From: Tetraselmis striata
Lineage: Eukaryota > Chlorophyta > Chlorodendrophyceae > Chlorodendrales > Chlorodendraceae
Reading direction: 5' to 3'
DNA length: 64,000 nucleotides
Assembly: GCA_006384855.1 (NCBI GenBank)
Contig: VCJN01002617.1
Coordinates: 1-64,000, forward strand
In this document: in pieces, positions 1 through 9,842 of the stretch
Position numbering within the stretch: the stretch's first letter is position 1
Layout: each line of letters starts with the position of its first letter
The notes under the pieces: model-generated
Told to the model about the DNA's origin: nothing
Databases searched by the model: none
Seen by the model: only the letters and a program-made list of their open reading frames with translations
Translations under genes and position numbers: made by a program

Positions 1-468
1 CTGTAATCAGATCATACTTGACCACCACCATAGCGGAATAGCCACCACTATAGCTGCCAAGAGAATAATTCAGAATGTTTGAAACGAGAATAATTCTAGT
101 ATGATTCAGAATGATTCGACGTCCATTCTTTCAACATTCCAGAATCTTTCAGGGGCGCGACGCGCGCTCCCCGCCCCGCAGCCACAGGCGCCGCCCGCAA
201 CATCGCGCCGCATTAGCGGCTGCTGGCATGTCAGCGAACAGCCGATCACACGGCCGCTACACTCGGCAGGCCAGCCGCTGCCTCATAGCTCATGCGGTCG
301 CCTACTCGCGTCACAAGCGCTGCACAAGGGCTTTTGTTTTCCGTGCTACACTGCTAGCTAGTGCGCAGTATGGACGCGCCTATGGGCTCGCTCGCGGAAG
401 ATGCAGGGTCATCTCTTTCCGCCGCGCCAGGTATGCCCTCCTCCCCTTTTACTTTCTCGCTCAGTTTT

Positions 469-504
<36 letters not shown>

Positions 505-600
505 CCTTTCTCTCCCTCTCTCCCTACACCCCCCTTCTCTCTCTCGATATCTCGCTTTATGTTTACATGTTTTTAGTGCTGCCTCTTTAAGTCGTTATGG
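1..600. other. Gene-free flank with AT-rich motifs and a TC microsatellite
   Basis: No coding region is supported here. Bases 60-150 are AT-rich and carry repeated GAATGATTC-type words followed by CTTTCAACATTCC. The same block recurs at 2870-2945, so the two may be ends or subterminal parts of one element. A (TC)n tract lies at about 471-502. The apparent Ser/Leu-rich reading frames over the tract are translations of the microsatellite. Confidence 0.5.
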
Positions 601-621
601 CTGCATACTGCATACGCAAGA

Positions 622-1071
622 ATGCCGACTGTGTGTGGTCCCACATGCGATGCGCCAGGCCAAGCTGAGCCACCGGCACCAGCGGCAGATCCAGAGCGTG
701 TCGCCAATCAGGCCCTCCTGCCGACAAGCATTCCGAATCCAGACACTGTGCGCGTATGCTCCTACGGAGATCACTGCCGGGTGGCCGTTGTTGGTGGCCC
801 GCAGCTCTGTAGCTGTGGAGAGCCAGGATGCATCAACTCGCTGCATCATCTTTGCCAGGGCGAGTACGAGGCCAAGTTCTCGGAACTCTTCGCCAACTGC
901 GACATGCGTAAGCTTTGTTTGCCTTGCCTCAAAAAGCAGGCAAAGGACAATGGACCGCTGCCGCCTCCAGGAGACGGCGCTGGCGGCGCGCCCAGTGACG
1001 CGGACATTGCGGATTCATCCCTTCTCGCCTCTGCCGTCTCACAGAGTATGTTGGTTCCCCTGATTCTTTAA
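622..1071 (+). CDS. Transposon-associated Cys-rich N-terminal exon (relic)
   Basis: An open frame of 149 codons whose middle part has the spacing of a zinc-binding domain: Cys and His residues in CSYGDHC, then CSCGEPGC, then a His-His-Leu-Cys stretch, and a later CLPC pair. It lies directly upstream of a hAT-like transposase C-terminal region in the same orientation. A plausible donor (AGA|GTATGT near 1047) and an acceptor before 1300 suggest it was spliced to it, but the joint frame was not proven. A second degenerate copy of the Cys pattern occurs at 7652-7814. I infer a DNA-binding N-terminus of a transposon protein; no named family is recognised. Confidence 0.45.
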   Translation: MPTVCGPTCDAPGQAEPPAPAADPERVANQALLPTSIPNPDTVRVCSYGDHCRVAVVGGPQLCSCGEPGCINSLHHLCQGEYEAKFSELFANCDMRKLCLPCLKKQAKDNGPLPPPGDGAGGAPSDADIADSSLLASAVSQSMLVPLIL

Positions 1072-1280
1072 CGCCTTTATGCGTCGCCTGTCTCACTGTC
1101 CGTTCTCTTCAAAAATGCTGAGTATATCCACGGTATTACAGGCGCGCCAAGCCCCGCAAGGCCACTACCACAATCAAGGCCACTAGCGCCACCAACGCGA
1201 CCAACACCAGCACCGCTCGCGCCAGCACCCACTGAAGCTACACCTGGTCCAGATAATGGGGAGGGCTCGCGTCAGGGTGC

Positions 1281-2351
1281 TTGTCCATTATTGCCTCAGC
1301 GCCAGCACCATCGTTCGTACAAAACAAGGATGGCAGCGCTGTGGCAAACCGGGAGCTGTTCCTGGATGTCGTCAATACCAGGTCCAAGTGGGAGGACATG
1401 CAGTGCGCTGTGAACCTGTTGCTGCCTGTCAGCGACGCCCTGCAGTTCATCGAGGGCAACACCGCGAGAGTTTCCTTCGTGTACCTCATCATGCTGCACA
1501 TTGGCAACGATGTGGCACAATGGACCTCCGGAGCGCTTGATGGTGTGCTGCTGGATGGGCAAGAGCCTTTGTCTGTGAAAGCTTTCCGTGCCTTCCATGC
1601 TAGATGGGGAGCGACTGGTCGCATTCAAGCTGGGCTTTACGATGATGTTCACATGGTGGCCTATTTCCTGGATCCCTTCCTATTCCGGCTTGTTGAAGAG
1701 CTTCCTTTGAATGCTATTGGCGCATTCCAGAAGATCTTTGGCAAGTTTTGCGATGACGTGGAACTAGCCCAGTGCGTCAACGAGTCCATGAAGTTCCACA
1801 ACGGCGATGGCGGTTATGGCATGATGAAGGACTTTGCTGAGCAGACTCACCAGCGGGAGTTTGCGCGGTTGAAGGAGAAGTACTTGCGGGACCACAACTT
1901 GGGCAAGCTGCCTCACTGTGTGTCTGAGGCTATCAGGTACTGCCAAGCTGCCATGAGCAATGGTAACTGCGCTATTACATGGTGGAAGACAATGGGCAAG
2001 ACTGTGAAGTCTGCAAAGAAGTTGTCTGAGATAGCAGTCAGGGTTTTGTCGCTTGCACCTACCGCAACGCCCGTAGAGCGCATGAACAGCATACACAAAC
2101 TGATTCAAACAAAAGGGCGGGCTGCTCTAAAACATCAGCGCGTAGTAAAGCTGATGTTTTGCTATGTCAACATGCGGCTGCTTTATTCCATAGATGAGGA
2201 GATGGTAGGTATGATAGAGGATATGCTGCTCCAAGAGATGGCTGCGATGGATGCTGCTGCCGCATCTTCGAATGTTACTGGCAACGCAACCAACCGCGAG
2301 GGAGATATTGGTGATGCTGCGCTAGCCAATGTTGATGAGGGCGCGGGTTGA
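1281..2351 (+). mobile_element. hAT-like transposase, C-terminal region
   Basis: A 356-codon open frame. Residues about 20-65 resemble the hAT segment around the conserved Thr-Arg-x-x-Trp (NTRSKW, then a run of hydrophobic helices). Residues about 235-305 match the hAT C-terminal dimerisation region: a WWKTM start, LSLAPTATPVER in the place of the usual Pro-x-Ser-x-x-x-Glu-Arg signature, and an N-x-RLL end. The tail is Ala, Asp and Asn rich. The expected N-terminal half with the first catalytic residues is not seen in one frame, so the copy is either intron-interrupted or truncated. AT-rich words flanking it at 60-150 and 2870-2945 may belong to its ends. hAT assignment rests on the dimerisation motif. 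Confidence 0.6.
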
Positions 2352-3380
2352 TCAAATTTGGTGATTTGGTGTAATACTGTTATTGGCTAGCTACTTGCAG
2401 CAGTAAATGTGAAGTAGGCATGCCGGCCTTCTCATCCTTCTGGCACGCATTGTTATGTGGGACGCCACATGCATGTTTTTACGACTAAAAGCAGTTAGTA
2501 TCAGCATCATCATGATCAGGATTAATATCAACAGCATAACAGGAGCAATACGGGTACTCCTGGCATTAATAATAATCAATCTGACGCTGACTGAACACAT
2601 AATAAACTTCATTTAATTTGCCCTCTCGATCTGCGACGATATAGCGTACGAGTATTAGCGAGCACTGTTCCTCTGTACGTACCTAGGTACATGAACTCGT
2701 GCACGATGAGTAGTCGATGAGGCAGTCGAGGCATGTACGACAGTACCTGTACGAGGCAGTCGCTAGGGGACGCGAGTACAGGGCACCCGTACAAGGTAGA
2801 TGCCCAGATATGCAGACGAAGGACGGGCCGCGCGCGCACTTTTCGCCAGTGTTTAGATGTTTCAAAGATTCTCGGAATGATTCTGAGAATCATTCGAGAT
2901 TTAGAATGATTGCAGAATAATTCAATCCGCTCTTTCAACATTCCGGGATTTTGGCACCTATAGGCCCACCACCAGCGCACATTCCCTCGCACCTTCTGCT
3001 GCTAGCTCATGTAATTATATTTATAGCACTGTTGCAAGGGTACAGCAATTCAATCTTTTATTTTTTGGTTACAGGGTTGCCAGGGTACAGCAATCAGCAG
3101 CAGGTGCCATCAAGGGACGGGGATGCGCGTGCACCTGTACCATTTTACGGCCCGCGAGTACCGAATATCGTATCCGGGCCCCGGCAGGGCGATTCTCCTG
3201 GTATCCCCATACCAGTACGGTGGTATGGTAAATCCACGGCGCACGGGAGACGCAGGCGACGATACCGACAGCATGGCAATATCCTGACAGCGTGGCTGTT
3301 TTTCCGTCCCCAGGCGATTACCGTACCTGTACAGTCAACACAACACTTCCATAGTGAATAAGTACTGTATATTGAAATAA
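2352..3380. other. Intergenic, repeat fragments only
   Basis: No gene is supported. Bases 2640-2790 are unusually rich in GTAC words. Bases 2866-2900 contain a nearly perfect palindrome of the form GAATGATTC...GAATCATTC, and a copy of the CTTTCAACATTCC word ends at 2945. The word CTGCTGCTAGCTCATGTAA near 2996 recurs near 17,030 and, slightly shortened, near 57,250. Confidence 0.4.
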
Positions 3381-3931
3381 TTACAAAAATCCAGAAGTAT
3401 GACGAGGGTGTCCGAAACGCCGCCGGCATGCTTCGCTTTGTTCCTTTCGCCGTTTCCGAGTTTGGCTCGCTGACCCCGCACGCCGAGGCTTTCTTGGTGG
3501 AGCTCGCGAAAGCTAGCCACACACACACTGGCCAAAAAATCGGCCAGCTCTTGTCTGCGTGGCGTCGCCGTTTCTACTTGCTCATCAACATGGCACATGC
3601 ATACAACGTTCTTGGCGGGGTCGCGGCCGCACGTGCGGCACGTGATGGTCCTCCTGCGCCTGCGTCGCGTCGCTCGTCGGCATGTGTTGCTATGACCCGG
3701 GTCATCGGGTGCAAGCGTCCTCGCCGCGGCTGATAGCCTACCCCGGGGCGGGGGTCCCTTTGGTTTCTGGCAGCTAAGTGACTTCGTGGTTCCCTTGGCT
3801 CCTTCTTGGTTCTTGGCTCCCTGTCCTCGTGCTCGACCTTGGTTTCAGGCCTATGTCTTTCTTTTGCTTGCAACCTTTCATAGCTGCTGTTAGTTCTGTT
3901 TGTAGTGCGCTTTTGTGAAAGCCCTTATGTA
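3381..3931 (+). mobile_element. Non-LTR retrotransposon 3' fragment, copy A
   Basis: Starts abruptly at about 3381 and contains the C-terminal part of a reverse-transcriptase polyprotein (frame from 3428, beginning MLRFVPFAVSEFG, with a Phe-Val-Pro-Phe...Glu-Phe-Gly signature that follows the RT domain in many LINE-like elements), a stop at about 3731 and a 3' untranslated stretch rich in CCTTGG and GGTTCC words. It ends with TAGTGCGC...GAAAGCCCTTATGTA. The same 3' region occurs at 6186-7352, 51,117-52,253 and, inverted, at 52,438-52,905. All copies share the 3' end and differ at the 5' end, the pattern of 5' truncation during target-primed reverse transcription. Confidence 0.6.
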
Positions 3932-4006
3932 GTTAATTTATTACATGAGCTAGCTGCAGAAGGCGATATCAGAAAATCACCAGAAAAGGACAATCGGAAA
4001 GGTCCT

Positions 4007-5102
4007 CTACATCAACTGCGAGGTGGAAGCAGTAGCAGGAGAAGATGCAGAATGGGCACGAGCCCACGCATCGGACTTGGCCATCTGCACACCGGCAGAG
4101 AGAATGCCGCCCAGGGTACCATGCACGCAAGCAGAGACCCGCTGCAACAGCCCCCGCCGTGTGCGCGACAGGTGACGGCGGAACTCGGCAGGTTGGCTAG
4201 CGACAAAGTTCCGAAGTGCCTGAACGGACTGACCACGAAGGAAGCATGAGGTCGGGGCGGAAGGACCGCCAGGGAAGTTGCGCACAGCCAGCAACACCGC
4301 GAAGATGTAGACCACCGTCAAAGCGGACTTCCCGAAACGGCCGCGGTCATCATCCACAAAAGGTAGTACCGGTGAACACCCTGCACTGGGGCGGAAGACG
4401 CCCGGTCCGCTGCCAACTTGCCCTGCTCTGCCTCGGTCGCCGCGATCCCCGGGGTGCACCAGCGGGGGTCGGTGCTCCAAGTGGGGGTCGTGGCGGACAC
4501 GCAGGCAAAGTCGATCATGTAATCGCCCCCCGCCCCCCCCCCCCCCCCCCGCCCCCAACCCCGCCACCGTCAAGTCCGACGGCCGCGAGCGGTCCGCTGG
4601 GCGCAGCCCACTCGTCTCAAGGGCCAAGTCGCCGGCTCCCCAGCGGTCCCGGTCAAGCACCGCCCCCGCGTCAATTGCCAGAGATGCCCATAGATTCTTC
4701 AAAGCGGTATGCATGCGGTGCTTGTAATTCGCTACGGGGCAGATGGCGGGTAGGTGATCCACAATGAAATCCGTAGCGCTCCGGGTCGAGCCATCCGTAG
4801 AGCGAAGCCATAAGGGATCAATACCACACGTGGGGCCATGGCAAGTGACAAGCGCGGAACCTCCGCGCGGGCAAAGGCTCATCACCCGCGCACCGGCGGC
4901 CGAATAAGCAGCATGGGGAATCTTGCGGGCTGAGTCGTGATCCGACTGGAAAAGCGATTAGGAGCCCGGCCCGCACGCGCTTGTACATGCGCAGGGTATC
5001 AAGTCGCAAGGCCACGGCACCAGTATGCTGGAAGCTGAGATCGAGGGCCACGAAGTCACGCGGCAAGCGAATCGAAGGGCTGAGGTGGCGTTGGACAACC
5101 AT
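4007..5102 (-). pseudogene. Decayed RT-polyprotein-like relic
   Basis: Two minus-strand frames (5102 to 4818 and 4885 to 4007) together read like one decayed protein: a VALDLSFQHTGAVA-type segment followed by a long stretch with a Phe-Val-Asp-Asp-Asp-Arg-Gly-Arg-Phe-Gly-Lys motif and a 110-residue basic tail. The motif resembles the region after the RT domain of LINE-like proteins, where an aromatic/Val-Pro-Phe segment precedes Gly-Arg-x-Gly. A poly-C tract at about 4527-4550 interrupts it. It is related in style, not in sequence, to the copies at 3381 and 6186. Assignment is tentative. Confidence 0.3.
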
Positions 5103-5109
5103 GGACGTG

Positions 5110-6180
5110 GGTTGATCATCTGATCATCGGAGGCCGCACCCGAACCCGTAGCCGAGGGCGGAGCAGTAGAAACTGGCAGCGATTCTGGGAGGGAAACAAT
5201 TGTTGCTGACGGAGGGTGTACCACTAAATCGCCAGGCGCCGGCATCTTCAGAGCTACAAAAGTGCATGTAATAATGTATTGGCAGTACCCGTACCACCGA
5301 TACGAAGCAATTGCTGGCTGGGCAGTAGAGGCGCGGCCTCACCTGTACCAACTCCAAGAGGAGTGGCCGTAAAAGGAGATGTGGTGACGCAGTCCTCCGC
5401 TAGTGCTCGTACCCGTACGGGACGTAGTACGAGCTGCTGGATCCGATGCAGCGGTGGTCGTAGCATTACAGACCGTGAGTAACTCGAAGATCTCGTGGGC
5501 GTGCCCATACGCCGCGCGTGCGCGCCGCACATCTGTCTACGGTAACGTGATGAGGGCCCGTGCAGTCTCATACGCGAGGTGCGTCTCACGCGCCCATGGC
5601 AAAGCACTCGTAGCCACAGACGACACCTCGGCGCGGACCGCCTCGTACAAGGGGCCACGGGCGGGCCCGTACTCCCGTACCTTTGGCAGGACAACTGATT
5701 TGGCAAGACAACTGCTTTGGCAGGACAACTGATGGCACGGAATAAAACGCCGCAGGGGCCTCTGACTGCAGCAAGGCCAAATTCATACCGCCAAAATCCG
5801 CGGGCATTTTCACATGAACGATCGCAGCCTTCATGCGCGGTGTACACTGGTCGCAAGCGTCCATGCCAAGCAAGCCGCGAAAACGCAGCCGAAATGTTGG
5901 CGTTTGTATATTGATAACACTTCTACTGTGCAATTGGGGGGGGGGGGGGGGGGGGGGGGGGAGGGGGATTGCTCAACGCTGTCACAATACTTCTACTATG
6001 GTGAATTTTTTGCTATAGTAAAAGTCCAGGAAACCCTGAGCCACCGCATCCACACGGTCCGCTTCGCAAAGCTTGTTGCGTATGCCTACAAGCGGCCCTG
6101 ACAGTAACCGCTTCCCGGGCCGCCTGCTTTTACGCGCCGCAACGGCGTCATTCATGGTGACGGATCCTCCAAGTGAGGGT
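5110..6180. other. Intergenic with poly-G tract
   Basis: No supported gene. A poly-G run of about 25 bases occupies 5936-5962. Short open frames on both strands have no recognisable domain. Short direct repeats of the word TTGGCAGGACAACTG are found at about 5690-5733. Confidence 0.4.
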
Positions 6181-6185
6181 CGTCG

Positions 6186-7352
6186 CCTTGGTGAAGTCCG
6201 TGAGCGTTCCCATGAGTACTACGGTTCCATGTTCCGCGTTGCCGCTTGCCGCCCATTTGGCCTTCCGGGGGCTCATGGCCTCTCCCTCGACGGGCCATGC
6301 CCTTGTTCTTTTTGCCCCTTCTCGGTACAAGGCATGCTGGCCCGTTATTTTTGAGGATGTTGGCGGGAATTCACTCCTTCAGCTTGGGCGGTCGTGTACG
6401 TTGATCACGTGGCGCGTTGCTCTGGGGGCGACTCCAATCACGCCGCACACGAGTGGGGCGGCCGCACATGGCCTTTCCGACGTTTGCCACGACGTCAAAT
6501 CCGTCTTGGGCGTGGGGGTCCAGATCCTCACGGATCCGTCGGTGCTTGTTTCTCTTCCGCAAGGCAGCGACGGGCGGCCGGCCGATGTTGGGCTTTTCGG
6601 GTATGGTGGTATCCGCGGGAACACGGTTGCTGTCGATACCACCATTGCCCCTAACCTCGGCGTGTCAAGCTCGGATCCAACGACTGCATTATATTGCGGG
6701 CCGCAAAGCGCTACAAAATCCAGAAGTGTGGCGAGAGTGTCCGAAGCGCCGCCGGCATGCTTCGCTTTGTACCCTTCGCCGTCTCCGAGTTCGGCTCGTT
6801 GGCCCCGCACGCTGAGGCTTCCTTGGCGGAGCTCGCGAAAGCTAGCCACACGCACAGCACTTGCCAGAAAATCGGCAAGCTCTTGTCTGCGTGGCGCCGC
6901 CGTCTTTCGTTGCTCATCAACATGGCGCGAGCAGACAACGTTCTTGCTTGGCGGGGTCACGCGGCGCGCGCGGTACGTGATGGTGCTCCTTCGCCTGCGT
7001 CGCGTCGCTCGTCGGCATGTGTTGCTATGTCCCAGGTCATCGGTTGCAAGCGCACTACTCGCTGCGGTTGATGGCCCACTCCCGGGCAGTGGTCCCCATT
7101 GGTTTCTTGTTTCCCTTTCGGTCGTTTTTGGTCGTTCCTGCTTGGCTTTCGGTGTTTCCTTGGACCCTTTGGTTCCTTGGCGACTTTGTAGCTTCCTGGT
7201 TCCCGAGGCTCTTCCTTGGTTCTTGGCCATCTGGCATGTTGCTTGCTTGACCCTTGGTTTCATGCTTATGTCTCTCTTTTGTTGGCAACCTTCCACAAGA
7301 ATAGCGCTTTTAGTTCTGTTTTTAGTGCGCATATGTTAAAGCACTGATGTAA
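6186..7352 (+). mobile_element. Non-LTR retrotransposon 3' fragment, copy B
   Basis: The longest of the four related copies with 51,117-52,253. One frame around 6490-6700 carries a stretch (VQILTDPSVLVSLPQG, then DGRPADVGL and a Gly-Ile-Arg-Gly-Asn-Thr-Val-Ala-Val-Asp-Thr-Thr block) that matches the Arg-Pro-Ala-Asp...Asp-Val-Thr region found downstream of RT in LINE-like polyproteins. The reading then shifts frame to the MLRFVPFAVSEFG block near 6756, so at least one frameshift has accumulated. It ends with a shared 3' untranslated region and the terminal word AAAGCACTGATGTAA. The RT catalytic domain itself is absent, so this copy is 5'-truncated and dead. Confidence 0.6.
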
Positions 7353-7651
7353 GACTTGAACTTCTACAGTGCAAGGGGGGGGGGGGGGGGGGGAGGTTCC
7401 CGATTTGCGATTCCCCACAAATGTAGTAAATGTTCGGTGCTTTAGTGCCGTGCTGTATGCCAGCGGAGACGCGGCGTGGCCGCGTGGCGACGCGCATGCA
7501 TACTACTGTATGATGTGTGGGTTTAGGGTTCAAAACCCAGTGCGGTATAGTAGCGACTGTCACATGTAATGCACCTCGTCACAAACCCACCGGCCACCGC
7601 CACATCACATGCGCGGCTTCCACTGTTGCGGCAGCGCCACCCACCTTATAA
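7353..7651. other. Short intergenic stretch with poly-G
   Basis: A poly-G run at about 7374-7394 directly follows the non-LTR copy. GGGTTCAAAACCC at about 7521-7534 looks like an RNA polymerase III B box but no A box or cloverleaf is present. The word TAGCGACTGTCA at about 7551 is shared with 24,480. Confidence 0.35.
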
Positions 7652-7814
7652 GATGGCGGACCATATCTACTCATACTTGAACGGGTGGCACTGCAAGCTG
7701 GCATCCAGGCCGGATTGCAACCTTCCGCATCTCAAGGAGTGTGGTGCGTCGTGCGGATGTAAAAACGTCATGCATCTTCTCTGCCAGGCCGACTGCTATG
7801 TCTCTGTGTTTTAG
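7652..7814 (+). pseudogene. Fragment of transposon Cys-rich domain
   Basis: A 53-codon frame starting at ATG 7652 with the order C-x6-C, CGASCGC and NVMHLLCQ. The spacing and the ending His-Leu-Leu-Cys-Gln match the Cys-rich exon at 622-1071 (CSCGEPGC, then LHHLCQ). It stops directly after the domain and nothing resembling the transposase C-terminus follows, so this is probably a fragment of the same family. Confidence 0.35.
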
Positions 7815-7864
7815 TTGCCGACCCTGTGCGAAATCATGTTGTGACCACTGCTATAGTGAACATT

Positions 7865-8223
7865 CTACGTTAACACCCAATTGGTGGTGTTGTTGGTGAA
7901 GCCGTGCAGGCAGTCGGGGACAGCCTTCCAAGGATCGATGAGCAGGTGGGCTGCCTTGCCAGGGCGATGCCCTTTGTGGACAGCCAGGAAGATCTTGTAC
8001 TGGTTGTTGTTCTTGGGTAGGTGCCGCTCGTGCTCTTTAATCCATTCCTGCGGCCTCATTATTAATAAGATCCCAATGCATTGCACATTGCTCATGTGCA
8101 TATGGTGGGGGGGGGGGGGGGGGGGGGGGTTCACCTTGCAGCACGGGCATTGATATTTCTCGGTCAGACCGTACTCCGCGCCCCACATTTGTCTGCACAT
8201 GAAGGTACAGCTGCAGCAAGAAC
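7865..8223 (-). pseudogene. Cys-rich relic frame, unknown family
   Basis: On the minus strand a Cys-rich segment (SCCSCTFMCRQMW followed by QCPCCK) is separated by a poly-C tract from a basic segment with KIFLAVHKGHRPGKA and LLIDPWKAVPDCLHGF. TGCAAG|GTGAAC before the poly-C and CAG before the second segment would make a normal small intron of about 75 bases, like other introns in this window. The composition is protein-like but the family is not recognised. It may be the C-terminal end of the relic at 8261-8997. Confidence 0.3.
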
Positions 8224-8260
8224 CGTCTCGCTAGTAGGGTCCATGGCGCAAACTGCCTAG

Positions 8261-8997
8261 TTAGTCATGACAGCTTCGTCTTCTCGATGTCGCATCAATG
8301 GCAGGGGTGCGTGCCCGCATGACGATCCACCCAGGCCCCCGCACCCAGCACCCTGCCCTCAAAGCGTTCAGCCATGAACTCCTCAAGGTCCGCGGCATAT
8401 TCCGTTCCCAACCTGCGATGCGCGCTGTTGTCGTTGTCGTTCCTGAGTTCTCCTCGCTTGCGCTATCGGGTAAATGGCTCGTCGTCGCCTCCATCCTCGT
8501 CGGAGCTCTGCGCCTCCTCCCACAACATGTTTGAAATTTATGCCTCCAATCTTTTCTGCCTCCGCCTCGCAGCCACAGCATGCAACCTCATGTTGGCCGC
8601 TAGCTCCTCGTTACTTTAACGACACTTTTCGCCCCAGCTCTTGGCTCGCCGCCGCTCAGAAGCAGGGTGCTGCTCCAGCCCCACAGGAAGGGATGTCTAT
8701 CGCTCACCCCTCCAAGTTTCGCGGTGTCGAGTATATATGTATAGCTCCTCGTTTAACGACACTTGCCGTTCCAGCTCTAGCTGCTATATAGCAGCTCGTT
8801 TCTGCCGTCCAACATATGCATGCTGCGTCGAGCTGCTCCTGGAAGTGGGTGACAGTAGACTTGTTTGCAGCCTTGACCGGCGGCTTCTTGCCGATAGCCG
8901 GCAGCGGCTTCGCTACCGACTTGCTCGCCGCGCCGACGACCGCCCCCTTCTTGGTGTGAGGGCTCGACCTCTTGCCGTAGTTCCTCTTGAACACCAT
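8261..8997 (-). pseudogene. Possible decayed gene or transposon ORF
   Basis: An ATG at 8997 opens a Lys-rich frame (MVFKRNYGKRSSPHTKKG) of about 98 codons, and around 8330-8530 a different frame gives an acidic segment (SSDEDGGDDEPF) that is cut by a TAG and then continues as a charged, Arg-rich stretch. No single frame is open throughout. Together with 7865-8223 this could be one broken minus-strand gene of about 1.1 kb. No function is proposed. Confidence 0.25.
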
Positions 8998-9436
8998 GCT
9001 ACCACCTGGTCGCGGCGGCAGTTGTGCACTTCTCGCTGTGCGGCGCATGCGGGGTGAACGGGTGGAGCGGCATGTTTGTATTTGAAAAGCAGCAAAAATG
9101 CCAGCAATTGTTACATGACCAGAATGGCCCGTTGAACACCCCGCCCTGGCCAAAGCCCACCACCCTACCGGCCCGGGGACCTTCCAAGGGGGCTAGGGGT
9201 CGGGTTTGAGGCCATGAACATGCCCTAGCAACAGTGTGGGCCCCTTGGGACCCAAGGTCTTACTGGGGTGTGTAGGGCATTTTAAAAATGCTAAAAAGTT
9301 TAATTGCGTTTGCTGTATAACGTTTCCCTGTAAAAAAGGCGGGACGGGTGAGTGATGCGCGAACGGTTCAGGGTACTGGTGTGAATTACAAAAAGGCACT
9401 GGTAAGGATCCTTACTTACAGGTACCCACCAGTAGC
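8998..9436. other. Intergenic, target region of the copia insertion
   Basis: No gene seen. The word GGATCCTTAC (9406-9415) and the sequence ACCAGTAGCGGAC just before the copia element both recur on the far side of the insertion near 17,056-17,103, so the element landed in or beside an older repeat. Confidence 0.4.
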
Positions 9437-9441
9437 GGACC

Positions 9442-9769
9442 TGACAAAGGGATGGCTCAGGAACTGGAAGCAGAGAAGGAAGGAATGATTACAGTTCCGG
9501 AATTCCGGGCTATATATATGTATGATCGTGCGGGCTGAACGGTCACCTCGGTCAGCCTCGCACGCACTCTTGATGGATACGGGTAGTTAACCGGTATCTC
9601 TAGGGTCTCTAAGTGAAACTACTAGAACTGCTAAGCGTTGCCCTTGTATAAGGGAGGGGAACCGCCGGGTCGCCGAACGGTCACCTGACATGGTGCGTGA
9701 CGATGGTGATTTAACTGTCGGGTGTAGGGTTTGACAAAGCAGGGCTAGCCAGGGTCTGACTAGCCAACA
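9442..9769 (-). repeat. 3' LTR of copia element
   Basis: 328 bases, the partner of 16,684-17,008. Its outer end borders one copy of the GGACC target duplication. Confidence 0.95.
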
Positions 9770-9781
9770 CCCCCCCACAAA
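9770..9781 (-). other. Polypurine tract
   Basis: The minus strand reads TTTGTGGGGGGG immediately before the 3' LTR start TGTTGG, as expected for the plus-strand primer. Confidence 0.75.
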
Positions 9782-9842
9782 CCAAACACCAGTGGAAGGG
9801 GCTTGATGGTGGAGAACACACGGGGTGAAAACGAAATAGCGT

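Noticed and set aside
7500-7560. GGGTTCAAAACCC resembling a tRNA or SINE B box
   Set aside because: No A box upstream and no cloverleaf; the word is a simple palindrome.
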